DNA of 64,000 nucleotides, from positions 806,001 to 870,000 of the forward strand of contig NW_026515545.1 of assembly GCF_014898815.1 (NCBI RefSeq). Reading direction: 5' to 3'. Below are positions 35,425-49,702 of this stretch, in pieces. The position numbers and the translations under genes were made by a program. Position 1 is the stretch's first letter, and the number at the start of each line of letters is the position of its first letter. This DNA comes from Panonychus citri (taxonomy: Eukaryota; Arthropoda; Arachnida; Trombidiformes; Tetranychidae). Under the pieces are notes generated by a model. The model ran no database searches. It was not told where the DNA came from and worked only from the letters and a program-made list of their open reading frames with translations.

Positions 35425-37944
35425 CTACAAAAAGAACAAAAATTTTCACAAAAGTTAAAAGTGTTTTTGGAACAACAGATAAAAACCAAACAAAGACAAT
35501 TACAAAGGTGACAGTCAGTCCATCAGTCGGTGAGTATTACAACAATTTAGAAAAAATAGAAAATACAATTATAAAAATATAGAAACTTAATCAATAATCA
35601 ACAATTAATTCACTCTATCATTAGGCACCGATTTCCAGAGAATAGAAAATAAGTAAACAAGTGGAAACGCTCCCTTGGTTTAGGGAGATTCTTCTTGCTC
35701 CCTCTCATATGTTTTTCTCTTTTTTCTCTGTTAACTTGGATTCTATTAGAATCACCAATCAAATTTAATTGTCGGTATCTTAATTAAATCTGATGCAATT
35801 TTCCATTTCGATTAACCAATAATCTTATTTAACTCCATTTTCTACCTTTTTCTAGTGTTTTCTTTGTGTTCGGTTCTCCATGTTGATTGTTTTTCCCTCT
35901 TCTTTTTCAATTCCAAGGCCTTTGTTGTCTTAATTGTCTCGTCATATTAATCAATTTTCAATAGAATTAGTCATAAATCTTATGATTTTTTGTTATCTGA
36001 TTCATTTTCTTTTCATCGAGATGAATATGAGACCGGATATGGAGATAATTTCTCACGCAATTGATCAGATTAATCGGACATGTTACATTACGAATCATCT
36101 GAAGGCGTTTCCCCCATGGTAATTGAAACAAGTCTCTCTCTCTCTTTATCTATTTTGTTTTTCCCTCATTTCTTGGAGATACAAATATGTAATTCTAATT
36201 GTTACAATTAGCTAATTATCCTGATCATAAACACACATATCAAAATTCAACTCAACTAAATTACTCAAAGGAAAACATTGGAAATCTCAAGCCAAGACTG
36301 AAGATTCAAATCAATCAACGGATCAACAACAAAGATATTTGACTTTATCGTATTGATTACATGATGGAAAACAAAATATTCACAGGAAACAATTACTTGA
36401 TTAGATTAATTGGTGGAGATAATTATAATCATTGGATTGATTAAATAGGAAAACAAAAAATGATGCTACTTATGGTTAACGGCAATTGTACTCATCTGAT
36501 GGAAAGATGAATCAAAGTGAGTGATTAACTTTAATTCACTTTATTTTTTGATTATATTTTTTATATTGAACAAATCTCTTAATCATGAATAGAATAGTAA
36601 ATTTCATCGTTTATATTTATAAAACTGTAACAAAAATGACGATGAACTGCAAACTAATATTAATCAACCATCCTGATGGGTGATAAACAAAAATTCAATT
36701 CTGAATATATAACAATTTTAAATGCGAAAAACTGACAAACTATTGAAGATGATGAGAAAAATAAGATAATCATGATAAGTGAATGATGATATTAACTAAT
36801 GGTGATCATCATCATCATCATTGAAAATGGAAACAGAAAAAGGGAAAACTGATATTGTGTATTAATTACCGTTAATCAGAAACAGAAGAAGAAAAAAAAA
36901 CTGAGTAAAGATGAAGAAATATCTTTAAGGAAATGGTAAAGGCCTTAAAGGCAACCTGATTGTTTCATAATTAGAATCAAAGTTTAGAATTAACTATTTC
37001 GATAGTAATGAACTGAGTGAGAAGTTAATCATTCTTAAGAATAAGAAGAAAAATTAAAAACAATCTCGAAAAATGTTCTTCAGGGTAAAGAGAAAATACT
37101 TTTGAATGGAATATAGAAAATTGATAGAAAATAATATATTCTTTTGGGCAATTGATTCTCTCTCTCTCTCTCTCTCCATCTTGGTTTTTTCTTCTTTTTC
37201 TAATTGCAATTAATGATGATGATGATGATGAAGGTGAATACAAAGATGAAGGTGAAGAATTGAAGGTAGATTTGGAAAAAGAAAGGGAGAGAAAGAGAAA
37301 GTCAATATCGTCGTTTATGTTTAGACGAGAGCGAAATGTTTACAGGGTAAGATGATGATGAAGATGATAAGCTCGATATTAAGAATGATGATGATGATGA
37401 TGATCGCCGGAAGATTGATCAGCCTCTTTCTTTAGTGATCTAGATTATTCACTTTTTAATGTATTAATATTATCATTACTAATCGACTCCTGGTTCTCAA
37501 TTTTTCGCCTCGGGTGTTGATAGTACAGTTGCAACTCATTTCCTCGTTGTTACATCTCAACCGGACTTTTGCTTTCTCTTTCATATCTTCTTATCATCTT
37601 CTTCTTTTTTATCATCTTGTTCATCATCTTCTTCTTTTCCCCTCCTTCTTTGAATAATTTTTTATCACTGTTTGTGAATAGAGAGAGAGAGACTGAGAGA
37701 GTATGTGTGTGGCTCCTTGGTCCATCTCTAAAATAGCGTCACCCGTTAATTGGTCAGTAAAAAAATGAGGTGAAAGGTGGAGAGTAAGGTAAAAATTGAG
37801 TTCGAAAGAGAGAAAAGTCGACAGAACGAAAGAAAGTAAGAGAAAGTAAGAAAGAGACTTTACCTTTCGACTACACCTTTATGGTGGACAGTTAATGCTA
37901 AAATATACTGACCGTTTGTAGGAAGCATCAAGAGGAGATGATGA
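35425..37944. other. Divergent intergenic region
   Basis: The left part (35425-35700) should carry the 5' exon and promoter of the RNA-binding protein gene. A palindrome copy lies at 36198-36208. A CT tract with GAT runs spans 37155-37240. No coding gene is recognised; the small plus frame at 35934-36122 has no family features. Confidence 0.5.
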
Positions 37945-37954
37945 TATATAAAAG
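37945..37954 (+). promoter_or_regulatory. TATA box of the secreted structural-protein gene
   Basis: TATATAAAAG is followed about 25-30 bases later by TTCATTC (near 37978), a plausible initiator. This strong core promoter suits a highly expressed, stage-specific structural gene. Confidence 0.7.
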
Positions 37955-38048
37955 GGAATCACATTACGAATTATAACTTCATTCACTTGATCACAGTTCA
38001 ACTAATCACATCAACCAAATTAATTAAGTTCCATCACTAAAACCAAAA

Positions 38049-38220
38049 GGTAATAAAAAATCAATTCCAAAACGAAAGTTAACTCTTTTTACCTTTACAA
38101 ATCAATTGGAAGTAAATTTAACTCCATCTCTCTCTCAACGGATTAATTTACTCGTTAATGTGCTGCTTATTATTGTGATTATCTAATTGTTTCTCTCTCT
38201 CTCTCTTTCTTTCTCTTAAG
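38049..38220 (+). other. 5'UTR intron of the structural-protein gene
   Basis: Donor AAAAG|GTAATA at 38048/38049 and acceptor CTTTCTCTTAAG ending at 38220 leave ten bases of leader before the ATG. A short non-coding first exon with an intron is common in arthropod cuticle genes. Confidence 0.6.
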
Positions 38221-38230
38221 GATCTAAATT

Positions 38231-38845
38231 ATGTCTCTTTCCAGTCGTAAAACGGGCTTATCGCTCGCTTTCTTAGTTCTAGTTGTACTCCAATTGGTTC
38301 TTGTTAACTATTATGTTACACAAGTTGAAGGAAGTCGACGAAAACTCCTCAAGATCAAGAAACTCGCTGCTTTGGCCCTTCTCATGAAACACTCAAAGAA
38401 AAAGAAGTTCGGAGTTTTACCTGTCCCAATCCCAATTCCGTGAGTATTTCGAGTGTTGATCAACTTTGTTTTTCTTATTTTGTTTGGAAAACTTTTTTTT
38501 TCTTATAATTTTGTTGTTCTATTACAATTATTTAGTTTACCTCTTGAATTGGAAGCCAAGTCATGGCCCAAACAATCCTGGCCCGCTCCATCTTGGCCTG
38601 CACCTTCATGGCCTTCGGTACCTTCATGGGAACCCTCATCATGGGGAGGTGATAACTGGGGAGCTGCCTCCTCATACCCTGCACCCGCTGCTGCCTCATA
38701 CGGTGCTCCATCATACGGTGGTCCCTCATATGGTGCCCCATCATACGGAGCCCCAGCTGCCCCAGCTTACGGTCATGGCTTAGGTCACGGTGAAGATTAC
38801 TCAGCCGCCGCTGGTGCTGGTTATGGTGCTTCATCTGGATGGTAA
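38231..38845 (+). CDS. Secreted Trp/Pro/Gly/Ala/Tyr-rich structural protein (cuticle- or silk-like)
   Basis: Exons 38231-38439 and 38536-38845 join in phase 2 across a 96 nt intron, giving 172 aa. A signal peptide or signal anchor covers residues 9-33 (LSLAFLVLVVLQLVLVNYYV). A lysine-rich segment (RRKLLKIKKLAALALLMKHS, then KKKK) and a VPVPIPIPLPLE stretch follow. The second exon encodes repeats SWPAPSWPAPSWPSVPSW, then YGAPSYGGPSYGAPSYGAP, then a Gly/His/Ala-rich end. There is no chitin-binding Rebers-Riddiford motif. Composition and gene architecture suggest an extracellular matrix protein of cuticle, egg shell or silk; which one cannot be told from sequence. The exon is markedly GC-rich against its surroundings. 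AATAAA occurs near 39320, but nearer non-canonical signals are possible. Confidence 0.85.
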
Positions 38846-40467
38846 AACAAATTACACCTCGTATTCAATTTTACCACTTGAACCATTTGAAACTAATCAA
38901 CAAAGAAAACAAACTCATTGTAAAATAATTGTCCTCGTTTTTAATTATAATTGTGTAAAAAAAAATCTTCTAATTGTAATATGATTTGTAATCGAAACCT
39001 TTACAATCAATTGTCAAGGTTTAATTACATTCTCCCAAAGAGAGAAAGGTAACTTTCCAATCTTTTACCAATGTAACTTTTTAAATCACCTTGCTGGAAA
39101 TACAATTGACACAAATCAAACAATCAACAATTAAGCTTTTTTTTAATCATTGTCCCTTGTCATCACCCACCATCATTGTCATCATCCTCATCCTCATCTC
39201 CATCATTTTTTGTTGTCATAAACGCAAACTTTTTGTTAATAATTAATATATTTACAAATCAACTCACTTTCGACTCAATTTCATTTCAATCAAACTAATT
39301 AATACAATCAAATCGCGAAATAAATTGTCACAATTAACGAGTAATTTGTAATTTTTTTTATTCTTTTTCATTAAAAAAAAAAGGTTCCGTTTATATGAAC
39401 ACATTTAAAATATACTGAACATTGAGATTTAATTGTTTAAATCCCGATTAATTTTCTTCGCAATTTAAATTGTGATTTTACTTTTCTCGCTTTAAATTAT
39501 ATTAATTACAATCAATTTACTAATGGTAGCGGAAAACAAAACACTCACTGCGTTTTTTTCAATTCTATGTATATATTTATATGTTGTTGTTTTATAAGAA
39601 ATTTACAATTAAATTGATTGTTGGATTGGTGGTTGTGGTAAACGGTGCAAATTAAGATGACGACGACGATGATGATTTAATTGCATGCAGTTAATTGTTA
39701 ATTTAAATGGATGATAAGAGAGAGAGAGAGAGATAAATGAATGTTGAAAGTGGCACCGAGATAAAATTCAACATACTAGTGAATATTAATCATCCGATTT
39801 AAAGAGCAATTAAAAACATGATAATCACAATTAACTGAGTTTACAGATGATTTTTGTGTTTTAATTAATGAGAAGCAAAAAACAATCTTTTAAAATCAAT
39901 TAGCAATTGGTAATGAGAGGAAACATTAAAATGATATTGAGGATGAAGATGCTAATGAAAGTGGTGGTAATGTTAAATTTAGATGATGATGATGATGAGG
40001 ATGATGATTAGGTAAGGAATAGATGAAGATGAAATATATTACAATGATTAAGACAATTAATAGTTTATCATATATCTCACAATGAGAAATTATGATTTGA
40101 CAATAGTGGTAATATTATTATTTTCTTGTTGTTAGTCAATTGATTTAAATTGTAACAATTAACTGTTTACATTTAGAAAAGGGAGTTTGAAAAATTGATT
40201 ACAGTTAATTGTTAATATTTCTCCAGGTTGTTGTTTTTTTATCAATTTTTCTTTTCACAATTAGATTTCCAATTAAATGTTAACTTTTCGCAAGTTAAAT
40301 TTGCTTTTCTTTCCAAGTGAAGTTTTTTTTGTTGTGTTGGTTTCTTTTGAATCTTGCAATTTATGTTTTTTAATTTTCTTGCTTGGTTTTGATTGATTCT
40401 TGATTTGGGTTGTTAATTGTTTGTTATTAGTTGATAATTTGAGTTTCAAACAATTATTGGCTTTATG
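38846..40467. other. Convergent 3' flanks (structural protein and KDM3)
   Basis: AT-rich DNA with a palindrome copy at 40149-40159, a GA tract near 39718-39733 and GAT runs at 39980-40000. It contains the 3'UTRs of both genes. No coding is seen. Confidence 0.55.
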
Positions 40468-41646
40468 TCAATGGGCTTTCGTTGAAGTGGTTGATGATGA
40501 ATTATGGTTACTATTACTGTTTGAATTGTTACTCTTGTTGTTGTTTACAGAGTTTGAACTTTTATGATGATGGTGATGGTGGGAGTGGGAATGACTTGAT
40601 TTTGGCCCTTCGGATAGTTTATTTTGAAGGGAGGCGAGTGAGTCTTTAATTGCATGGTAAATGATGTTCTTGATTTGCAATTTATCTTCATGGTTAATAT
40701 GAGAATCGGAGAGTTGGCGAAATTCTTGGGTCAAATTGAAACATTGGGTGACATTTTCGGGTGAGACAAAATCACCGGCCACCTTGATGCAACTTTGAAG
40801 GTTACGAACTTGATGAGGAGCCCCGGCGGGAATGAAAACAGCATCGCCTAAACATTGGGCTATACTGTAACCCTCAATTTTGTATTCAGATTTAAGTCGA
40901 TCTCGAAGATTTGAATCAAGGTACCAAGATTGATCGTGAATCGGATCAAAATGGGCACCAAGTTCAACGCCACGTTCTTTGGCTACTTTATTTAATAGAT
41001 CACGAATTGAATCGGCATCTTTTGACTCGTAAATATGCCAAAGGGCACCCAATTGTTTACCCTTTTCTCGAGATCGTTTTTTCATTTCTTCATCACAACC
41101 TCCCTCATCAATGGCTTTCAATGCAGCCTCTTGGTAATCCTCTGATTTGGAACCCGCTCCCTTGGGTATACCAACATAAACCATAATGTTAACCGCATCG
41201 GAAATGTCAAGGTGTAAATTAGTTGTTCCTTTATCATAGGAACAAGCTGAACCATAAGCGTTATACATTTTAGGGCCTAAATCAGGTCGTACGAAACATT
41301 CAGGTAATCGTCCAGCAAGATTGAGGCAACCATCACGTCTTGTATATTCAGGTAAAGGTAAACAGTCCATAAGGTCACCATAATGATCTGGCAATAGATC
41401 ACTGAAATCATCTCCAGGAGGCCAATCTTTCAATTTCAAGGTCAAAAATTCATTATCATCTCCTTTCAACCGTTTGTTAAGATTTTCAAATCCATCCCAA
41501 AATTTTTTCATCTGAAGTTTAGGTAAAACATGACCAGTTTTACAATTGACCACATCACTTTTGGCATCACCGAAAAGACGATTAAATTCATCGGGATTCC
41601 ATAAGCTACTGTCCAAAAGTTTATTGATTCCACTGATGAGAACAGG
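40468..41646 (-). CDS. Kdm3: KDM3 terminal exon: JmjC catalytic domain
   Basis: 1179 nt, phase 0 in, stop at 40468. It begins PVLISGINKLLDSSLW, matching QPVLVSGVHKKLNSELW of human KDM3A. The iron ligands are His and Asp of TNLHLDISDAVN (His codon at 41214) and the distal His of IPAGAPHQVRNL (codon at 40815). HDQSWYLDSNLRDRL and SCIKVAGDFVSPENV are near-identical to the family, so catalysis is expected. The last 40 residues are a His/Ser/Asn-rich tail not found in vertebrates. Confidence 0.95.
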   Translation of the reverse strand, partial: PVLISGINKLLDSSLWNPDEFNRLFGDAKSDVVNCKTGHVLPKLQMKKFWDGFENLNKRLKGDDNEFLTLKLKDWPPGDDFSDLLPDHYGDLMDCLPLPEYTRRDGCLNLAGRLPECFVRPDLGPKMYNAYGSACSYDKGTTNLHLDISDAVNIMVYVGIPKGAGSKSEDYQEAALKAIDEGGCDEEMKKRSREKGKQLGALWHIYESKDADSIRDLLNKVAKERGVELGAHFDPIHDQSWYLDSNLRDRLKSEYKIEGYSIAQCLGDAVFIPAGAPHQVRNLQSCIKVAGDFVSPENVTQCFNLTQEFRQLSDSHINHEDKLQIKNIIYHAIKDSLASLQNKLSEGPKSSHSHSHHHHHHKSSNSVNNNKSNNSNSNSNHNSSSTTSTKAH

Positions 41647-44600
41647 CTAATAAAAAAGAAATAAAATAAGAAAAAAAAACGATTATTATCATTAAATATC
41701 GAAATGTTTTCAATAGAGAAAAGTAGAAGAGAATTAAATTGGTAACATAATTGCACTTAAAAAAAACTAATATATTTATAATTCGATCTAATTTCGATCA
41801 TTTTTTTTTCTTCTTCTTTATATATAAAAGCATAATCTTCCCTAATAACACCCGTAAGGAGTTTTTGTATCAAATAGCAAGAAGAAAAAAAAGAAACGAA
41901 ATTATCAGAAAGATACATCATCTAATAGTAGATGATGATGATGATGGTCGATAACAAGACTTAGGAAAAAGAGAAGATGAAAAAAAAGTAAAGAGCAGGA
42001 GCATGATGATGATGATGATGATGGAGATCATGATCAAGGAAGTCTAAAATAAGCCATTAGTGAGAGAGTGAGAGAGAAAGACTAACCTGTTTTCGTTTCC
42101 ATTGCTCCTTAAATAGCTTTAAATTGTCAGGTAACTTTGGGTCTTGAAATACAAGTAATCGCCCTGAACATAGCCATGTATGTGGTATATTTGGGAATAT
42201 TTTTTTCGTCTCATCAATGCTACATGACCTGGATGGTGGATTATTGGTATCACGCTTAGGAGTAAATCGTGGAGTATAATGTTCCAATTTTCTGGAATCC
42301 GATGGTAAATTGATTGTTGATTTAGTTGATTCACATTTAATTGATGGTTTATCAACTGAAACTCCTACTGATGAATTTGAGTTACCACCAGTATTTATTG
42401 ATGGTTTGGTCTCTTTAGATGAAGTTGACGTTGTTGTTGTTGTTGTTGTTGTGGTTGTAGATGATGTTGAGTTGACTATTGTTGACGATGATGATGATGA
42501 TGATGATGAAGATGATGTTGTTATTGAAGATGACAAACTATTAGTTGATACTTTTGAGTCTTCATTTTCTTCTTTCTTGATTTTCTTTTTAACTCTAGTT
42601 TCTTCAACTTCATCCAATTCATCTGATGTTGTCTCATCATCATCTTCCTCTTCACCATCATCTTCTTCCTCCTCTTCATTATCTTCATTATCTTCATCAT
42701 CATCTCCATCATTCTCATTATCTTCGGAGGTTGTTGTCTTTTCATTTTTCTTTGTTTTCTTTCCTTTCTTTGAACTTTTTCCTTTCTTCTTCTTTGATGT
42801 TGGACGGATCAACAGCTCACGTAATGTTGAAAAATTACAATCATCAGTTTCACCTTTAATTGTTGATTTATCATCTAATTTATCACCACCAGTGGTGTTA
42901 ATTGTGTTACCATCTTCACCTGATTTATCTGAGCCCATTTTACGAGAAAGGGCAACATCAGCCAACCAGAATAATGGTGATGATCCACTTTCAGAGGAGA
43001 AACCAGTTAATGTACTATTTTCAGAATCTTTTGATAAATTATCCGATTTACTGTTAATCTCTGATTTAGAATCACTTTTACTTAATCCATTGGGCATATT
43101 TTTACCATTACATGCGTTAATCTTATCTCGTACGGCTTTGTTTAAGAGTAGATTACTTAATCCATTGGAATCAAATATTGTATTAACATCACAACCACAT
43201 TTAGGCTCTATTTTAAATGCTTTACGAATTATGTGCAACAAATTACCAACATCATTAAGAGCTGTTTGTGCAATTATTTGGGTCATCATTAATTTATTTT
43301 GCACATGAGGTTGACGATTAGTACAAAGTAACCATTGGAATTCATCTCTATCTCGAGGTGGATTATCCTCTTCTTTAACATCACCTTGGGCACGAGCCTT
43401 ATAACAATCGATACAAATGACAAATCCACATTTATGACAAACCCAATGAATATTAAAAAGTGTTGTCTCACAAACATCACACATCTCACGAACTCCTTGA
43501 ACTACTCGTTTCCAGGTTAAGGTTTTATCCTTTCCCATGTGAATTTTGAGCGCTTGTTGCTCTTGTTTAACAAGGTCACAAAATTGATCTCCAACATAAG
43601 TAATAAGAAATTTAGATGTTTCAACATCAAGATCTTTACATGGTGTTTCCGGTGGTAACCAGAGTTTTAAATCATAATGAGTTGCATCTCGAGGTTCAGA
43701 GAAACCGGAATCAACTAATACACCATTTTTAGCATAACGTAATTTACGGAAAGCGTAAAAACGGCAGAAAATATTGGGCATTTTCTTAGATCTCTGGTTA
43801 GGTGTCATGCGACATTCTCGACACTTAGGAAGCCTCGGTGCAATATCGTAACAAGAACCATCTTGTAACCAAATAGCACCAGTTTTCTTACGATATTCGG
43901 GAGATGTTCCCTTGACAAATTGCCATGGAAGCTCAGGTAATTTAGAAGATTTCTTTTTACTCTCTTTAATCTCATGAGAAGGTTTTTCTTTACTTCCATT
44001 TGATTCTTTTGATCCACGAGTTGAGCTTTTAGGTTTACGACCTCGACGAGCATTTATTTTACTCTCTTTGGTTCGATGGTGCCTTTCACGTGCATCTTTG
44101 GACAATTTATCTTCTTTCTTATTCTCACTGCCACTTCCACTGTTACTTCCTCCAGAGCTTTTATGACGTTTTGATATATTCCGAGAAGAGGTAACACGTT
44201 TTTTAATTAATCCAGATTTGGAACTTTTTGATGATTTCTCTGGGGCAGATGAATTACTTTTATCACCATTAAAATCAAAATCAGACACTGAACTTGTTTC
44301 ATCACCATCTTCATCACTTAAAGGTTCTTTTTTCACTTTTTTCTTATTCTTTTCTTCTCGAGAAATTTTCCTTTTCACCCTGGGAGATGAAGATACTGAA
44401 GTATCCGAATGTTGATCACCACCCTTACTATTTTGTGTTGATTGTTTCACTTTATGATTTGATGGCGTTGATTGTGATGATGGTTGTTGTTGCTGTTGCT
44501 GTGCACGATTGGTTGTAACAGGTAAAGTCTAAAAGAGAAAAATAAAAAAGCAAAAATAAGACAAAATTAATAAAAGAACAAAATTTAAAAAAACGAAAAC

Positions 44601-47600
44601 AATTAACCTAATTGATATTCAATTAAAATGATGTAACAACACCTTAGGCTTACACATAGAGGAAAAGAAAAGATCACCTACTCTAGAATTTAGATAAAAG
44701 CATTGCTTAAACATTCCAGTCATATTGATTACAATTCTAATTAACAAGTTAAACTTGAGAGAGAAAAAAAAATTAGCTTTAAAAAGCAATTTACTAATTA
44801 GAAATTAAAATTAACACTAATTAATGAAAACACATTTAAGAGAATAAGGAAAAACTTGTAATTCGAAACGAGAGATGGAGCCACAATCGGAGAAACAAAA
44901 TGGAGATTCAATTGTTTTTGTTTCTTTTTGTTTTTAATTAAAAGAAAAAAAAATTAATCATTTTGTTGAGAGAAAAATTTATAAGTTTTAATTACTATTT
45001 AATGATATTCAAGTTAATTGCTGATAAGTTGATGACCTACAAATTGAAAGATTATTTTTATTCTAATGGAAAAACTTGTTGATAGATTGTAACTATTAAG
45101 AAGCTAATTGGTAAGTCAAGTTGAGATTTTTATTTTCTTTTTGATTTCTTAATCACTAATGTAAATCTCAATGTTAATTATTTTTGGTAAATTGTTTTCT
45201 TCCGTTGAGAATTAATTTCTTTTCTTTTCTATTTATTTTACACCTTCTTACCTGTTTAGATTTATCTTCTTCTTTGATTATTATGGTTGGAGTAATGTTA
45301 TTATTCACTGTGTTGTTACTGTTGGTTACACTTATGGAAGATGATGATGTTGATTGATTTGAATTACTTTCCACTTCGGCTTCGGAATGTCTTTGTAACC
45401 AGGCTTTCTTTAATTTAGGATGGAACTTGGATGGGCCACTGTTGGTGGTTGTCTCATTTGAGGTAATTGTAGGTGTTGTTGTCACAATTGTTGGCTGTTG
45501 GATTGATGTAACGGTTACTACCGGAGTAATTGTTGTAGTTGTTACCGGAGATTCACTGTTCATGGTTGTTGATGTTGATATGATTGGTGTTGGTCCAGTG
45601 ATTGAAGTTGTTGTCACTGATTGTGTTACATTGGTTGGTGTTACCGTTATGGTTGTATTTGAACTTGAAGATTGAGTTAAAGGTGATGAAGATGATGCAG
45701 TGTTAAGAGATGGAGGTGGTAACATGGTTGTTGTTATGGTCATTGGTGTTTCAATGGTTCCTTTACTTGAGCTGTGAATTGATTGGTCATCCATTGTTGA
45801 TTCACTTAAAAACTTTTGCTGTATCTTTTTACCCTCTGTAATTGAGTTAACACTTTTATCTTCATTGATTGTTAATGAAGATTGGTGCTTATTGGGAGAT
45901 GATCGACGACCAAGATCAGTTGGAGAAACACCCACTTGTAATTTACTTCTATTGCTTAAATTATCTTCATCTTCTTTTCTTATCTTCTTTGATAAATCAT
46001 AGGTATCCTTATGGAAACCCTTACGCTTACCAAATTGATCATATTCATTATCCTTTGCAGAGGAATTTAATGTAACATTGGATAATTTTTTATCACTAAT
46101 CACTGGTAACCCATGGATTATACTTCCAGAGGAACCATTGGTAATCGTTGGATTAGACAATGGGCCCAATGGAGTCATATTATTGGTTAAACTCATCGGG
46201 TGGGGTTGTTGTTGAAGTGGATGAGGTGCAAGATGATGATTAACAAAATTACTCTGTCCAACTAATCCTGAATGAATACCTGGTGGTAGGTATGAATTGG
46301 GTGGTAAATTACTTGGTGAAATTAGACGAGATCCATTATTAGAATTACTAGAATTAATTCCTGATTTAACGATAGTTCCAGTTGGTGAGATTGATGTTAA
46401 CGGGCTAGTGGTTATTGTTAACGCTGTTGAAACGGAAGCTGGTGATGATGAAATGGTTAATGTATTGTTACCCGAGAAAGAATTAATTGACGAATTTCCC
46501 TTATTTGAATAATGAGTCTGATGTAGATCAAGGTTAATAGTTTCTGTGCCCATTCTTGAATCACAATTAACTTTATATGAATTTTGTGAATTACCCGATG
46601 ATTTGCTGTTGTTATTATTACTATTATTGGAGCCAATGTGATGATCACCAGGACCTTTTAATTGACCATCAAAAGAGCTCGATGGATGAGCAAGATTAAA
46701 TGGCACTGGTGGTGGTGGTGGTCCTGATGTACGAGATAATCGAGATACATCATAACCCATTGTATGCGGTGCTTGTCCTCCACTTAGATCATACCTTGTT
46801 GGTGGTAAACCTTTCATATAATGAGGATATAAACCCGAACCTGGTGCTCCAGGTATTACACCTGAATTTGTAATTGGAGGATATTGTTGTTGTTGTTGTC
46901 GTTGGTGATGATGATGTTGCTGTTTTGAAATAGCTTCCATATTGGGTCCATTAATTGAATATCTATCATTAGGATTGGTTAAATTCAATTTATGATCTTC
47001 ACCTGGATATTGTAAATTATGTTTCATGTAACCTGATGGTACCACACCTTGATGATGTGATGTTACCCCCTTGGAGGAGATGTTACTATTAAGTGACTGT
47101 TGTTGTTGTTGTTGTTGTTGGTGATTTATATTAGAGGAGTTGTTACCACTATTGCGTACCTTTGATTCTGATTTTACAAGATTCTGAGGTTGATCTTGTG
47201 AAGATGAAAGATTTGTAAGGCTGGGATGGTTTGTTGATGAAGATGACGAAGAAGATGAAGAGGTTGATGAAAGGACGACGGATGACGGATGAGATTGAAC
47301 ATTGGACGATGAAAGTTGAGGTGTATTACTTCGACTAGTAGCCAGTCCAGGCGAGGAGCTTTGGTGGGCAGGAGGAGCGGACATGAGTGGTACTCCTGTT
47401 GGCTGACTTTGTTGAGAGAAGGGACTTGAACTGTGTGATGACCCTGATGGTTGTTGTTGTTGTTGTTGTTGACCACTTTGTAAAGAAGAGGAAGAAGTAG
47501 ACGATGAGGAAGATTGTGATGTTGAATTATGATAAAGTGGACTAATCCTATCAATTGAATTAAATTGATGTCCAACTTTTCCACTCAAATGTTTACTTGA

Positions 47601-49101
47601 CGAGGCTGAAGGTGGTCTACCTAAAGGTGTACCCGTATTACGACCTATCGGTGTACCTGATCGATCAATTAAAGGTGATGGTTCCCGTTTTTCTGTTACC
47701 GAAACCATGGAACTGGTAGTTGAACCTCCTGAATGTGCCGCTGGTGGTGGTGGTCTAGATGATGAACTGGGTCCACTTGAAGATGGTCTGCCCAGTGAAT
47801 GATTAGCCATTGGTGAGAAACAATTACGTGAATTTGGTGTACTAGTTAACGAAATTGAATTAGCTGTTGAACTATTTAATTTACCCACTGCCAAGTGAGG
47901 AGGTGGTAAAGATGAAGGTGGATGATGTGGCGATATTGGTGGAGTATCTTTAATCCCACTTGATCGTGGAGGTGGTGGAGGATAACCATAAGGTGTATAT
48001 CCATATGGTCCAGGTATCTCACTATTGGCACGATGATTGGGTCCATGTTTTGAAGATGAAGATGATAAATGATGATCAGATCGTGACCCTGAGTTATTAT
48101 TATTACAATTACTATTATCCCTTAAATGATTACTATTATTGGTGTTATTATTATTACTGTTGTTATTGGTGCTATTCACTGGACTAGCATTGGCCTTTTT
48201 ACTTGACGAAGGTGTTGAAGAAGATGATGATAAAGGTGATGAACTATTTTCACGCATTAAATTGTTCATACTTTTAACATCATAATGAGCCATTAATTTA
48301 GCTCCATCATTCATATTATTTAATAGATGCAATTGACTTGGATTAAGTTGTCCTGGACCAACTGGACCATGGTGACCCTGCAGATGAAGCGGTAGCCCAC
48401 CAGGATGACCACCCGATTGTTGATGAGATTGAGACCCTTTACCTTGTGAGTGACTTGTACCATCTAAACGTAAAGAGAAAAAAACATAAAAATCAATTTG
48501 ATTAATCAATCTAAATAAATATAGTTTGATTATAATTATTGATTAATCAATCATCGATTCAGTCAATTGTTCATGTGTTTATTGATTGTTATTAGAATGA
48601 TACAAAAGAAAAACAATATCCTAATTACATGGAATAACATTTATAAACCATTAATCTAATACTTTTTTTTTATTCTCATACTTTTTCCCATACAGGTAGA
48701 CGATTAAATCACCTTAACTATAATTAAGAGATTTTCAATTGGAGAAAAAAAGTAAACAAATATGAAAACAAACCATTTACCAGTCTTTTAATAACCTTGA
48801 AGGGTAAATCATTAAATGGAAAGCAATCAAATTAAATCTCTTATATTTCGATGTTGAAGAGAAAAAAACAAGAAATGAGTAAGTTGGAAATCACTTCCTT
48901 AAATCACAAATAATTCAAAATTATCTCTCATTTTGTCGATTACTTTTTTCTTCTTTTTTACTTTCTAATCTTTTTTCATCCTCTTCAGAATTCTGATATT
49001 CCCTGGTAAAGGCAACATACTACTACACTTTTACAGAGGAAGAGGTCATCAGAAAAAAGCAGGAGAATAAAAGTGAACCTTCAACTGAACAGGATTACAT
49101 G

Positions 49102-49174
<73 letters not shown>

Positions 49175-49667
49175 AAAAATGATGATGATGATGATGATAA
49201 AGGGAAGAGGAAAATAGAAGGATTCAAGTGTAATCGATTTTTCTTCTTCTTCTCTCAGATCTATACATAGATTTATATTAAAGCTCGAGGGAGACAACAT
49301 TTACTCAACATACTTTGGGAGAAGAGAAGAAGATGATGAGATGAGATGATGGGGATGAGAGATGAAAAAGACTATCATCAGAGAGATTGTCATAATAACA
49401 TGATTTTCTCTTCTTCCTTTTGTAACTTAATTCCAACTTCATGGTCCAATTACGATGACACATCATATGATACGATGAATTTGTATGAACTTTATCTTTT
49501 TCCCTTCTTTTCGTCTTCTCTTCTTCTTCATCATCATCACTTCTCATCTTCATATCATTTGTTATTTTAAACTGTTATTTCACTTAACTCATAGGATAAA
49601 GAAATGTATTTATGTTATTGTAATGTAAATGTTTCAAATGTGATGAAAAATCAACATAGGGAGAGAA

Positions 49668-49702
<35 letters not shown>

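Noticed and set aside
38466..38834. Overlapping frames on both strands of the structural-protein gene
   Set aside because: They are shadows of a GC-rich repetitive exon. The chosen frame is fixed by phase 2 splicing to the signal-peptide exon.
42310..43308. 332-codon plus-strand open frame rich in Val, Asp and Ser
   Set aside because: It is antisense to the conserved zinc-finger exon of KDM3. Its composition follows from the Lys, Asp/Glu, Ser and Thr tracts of the real frame.
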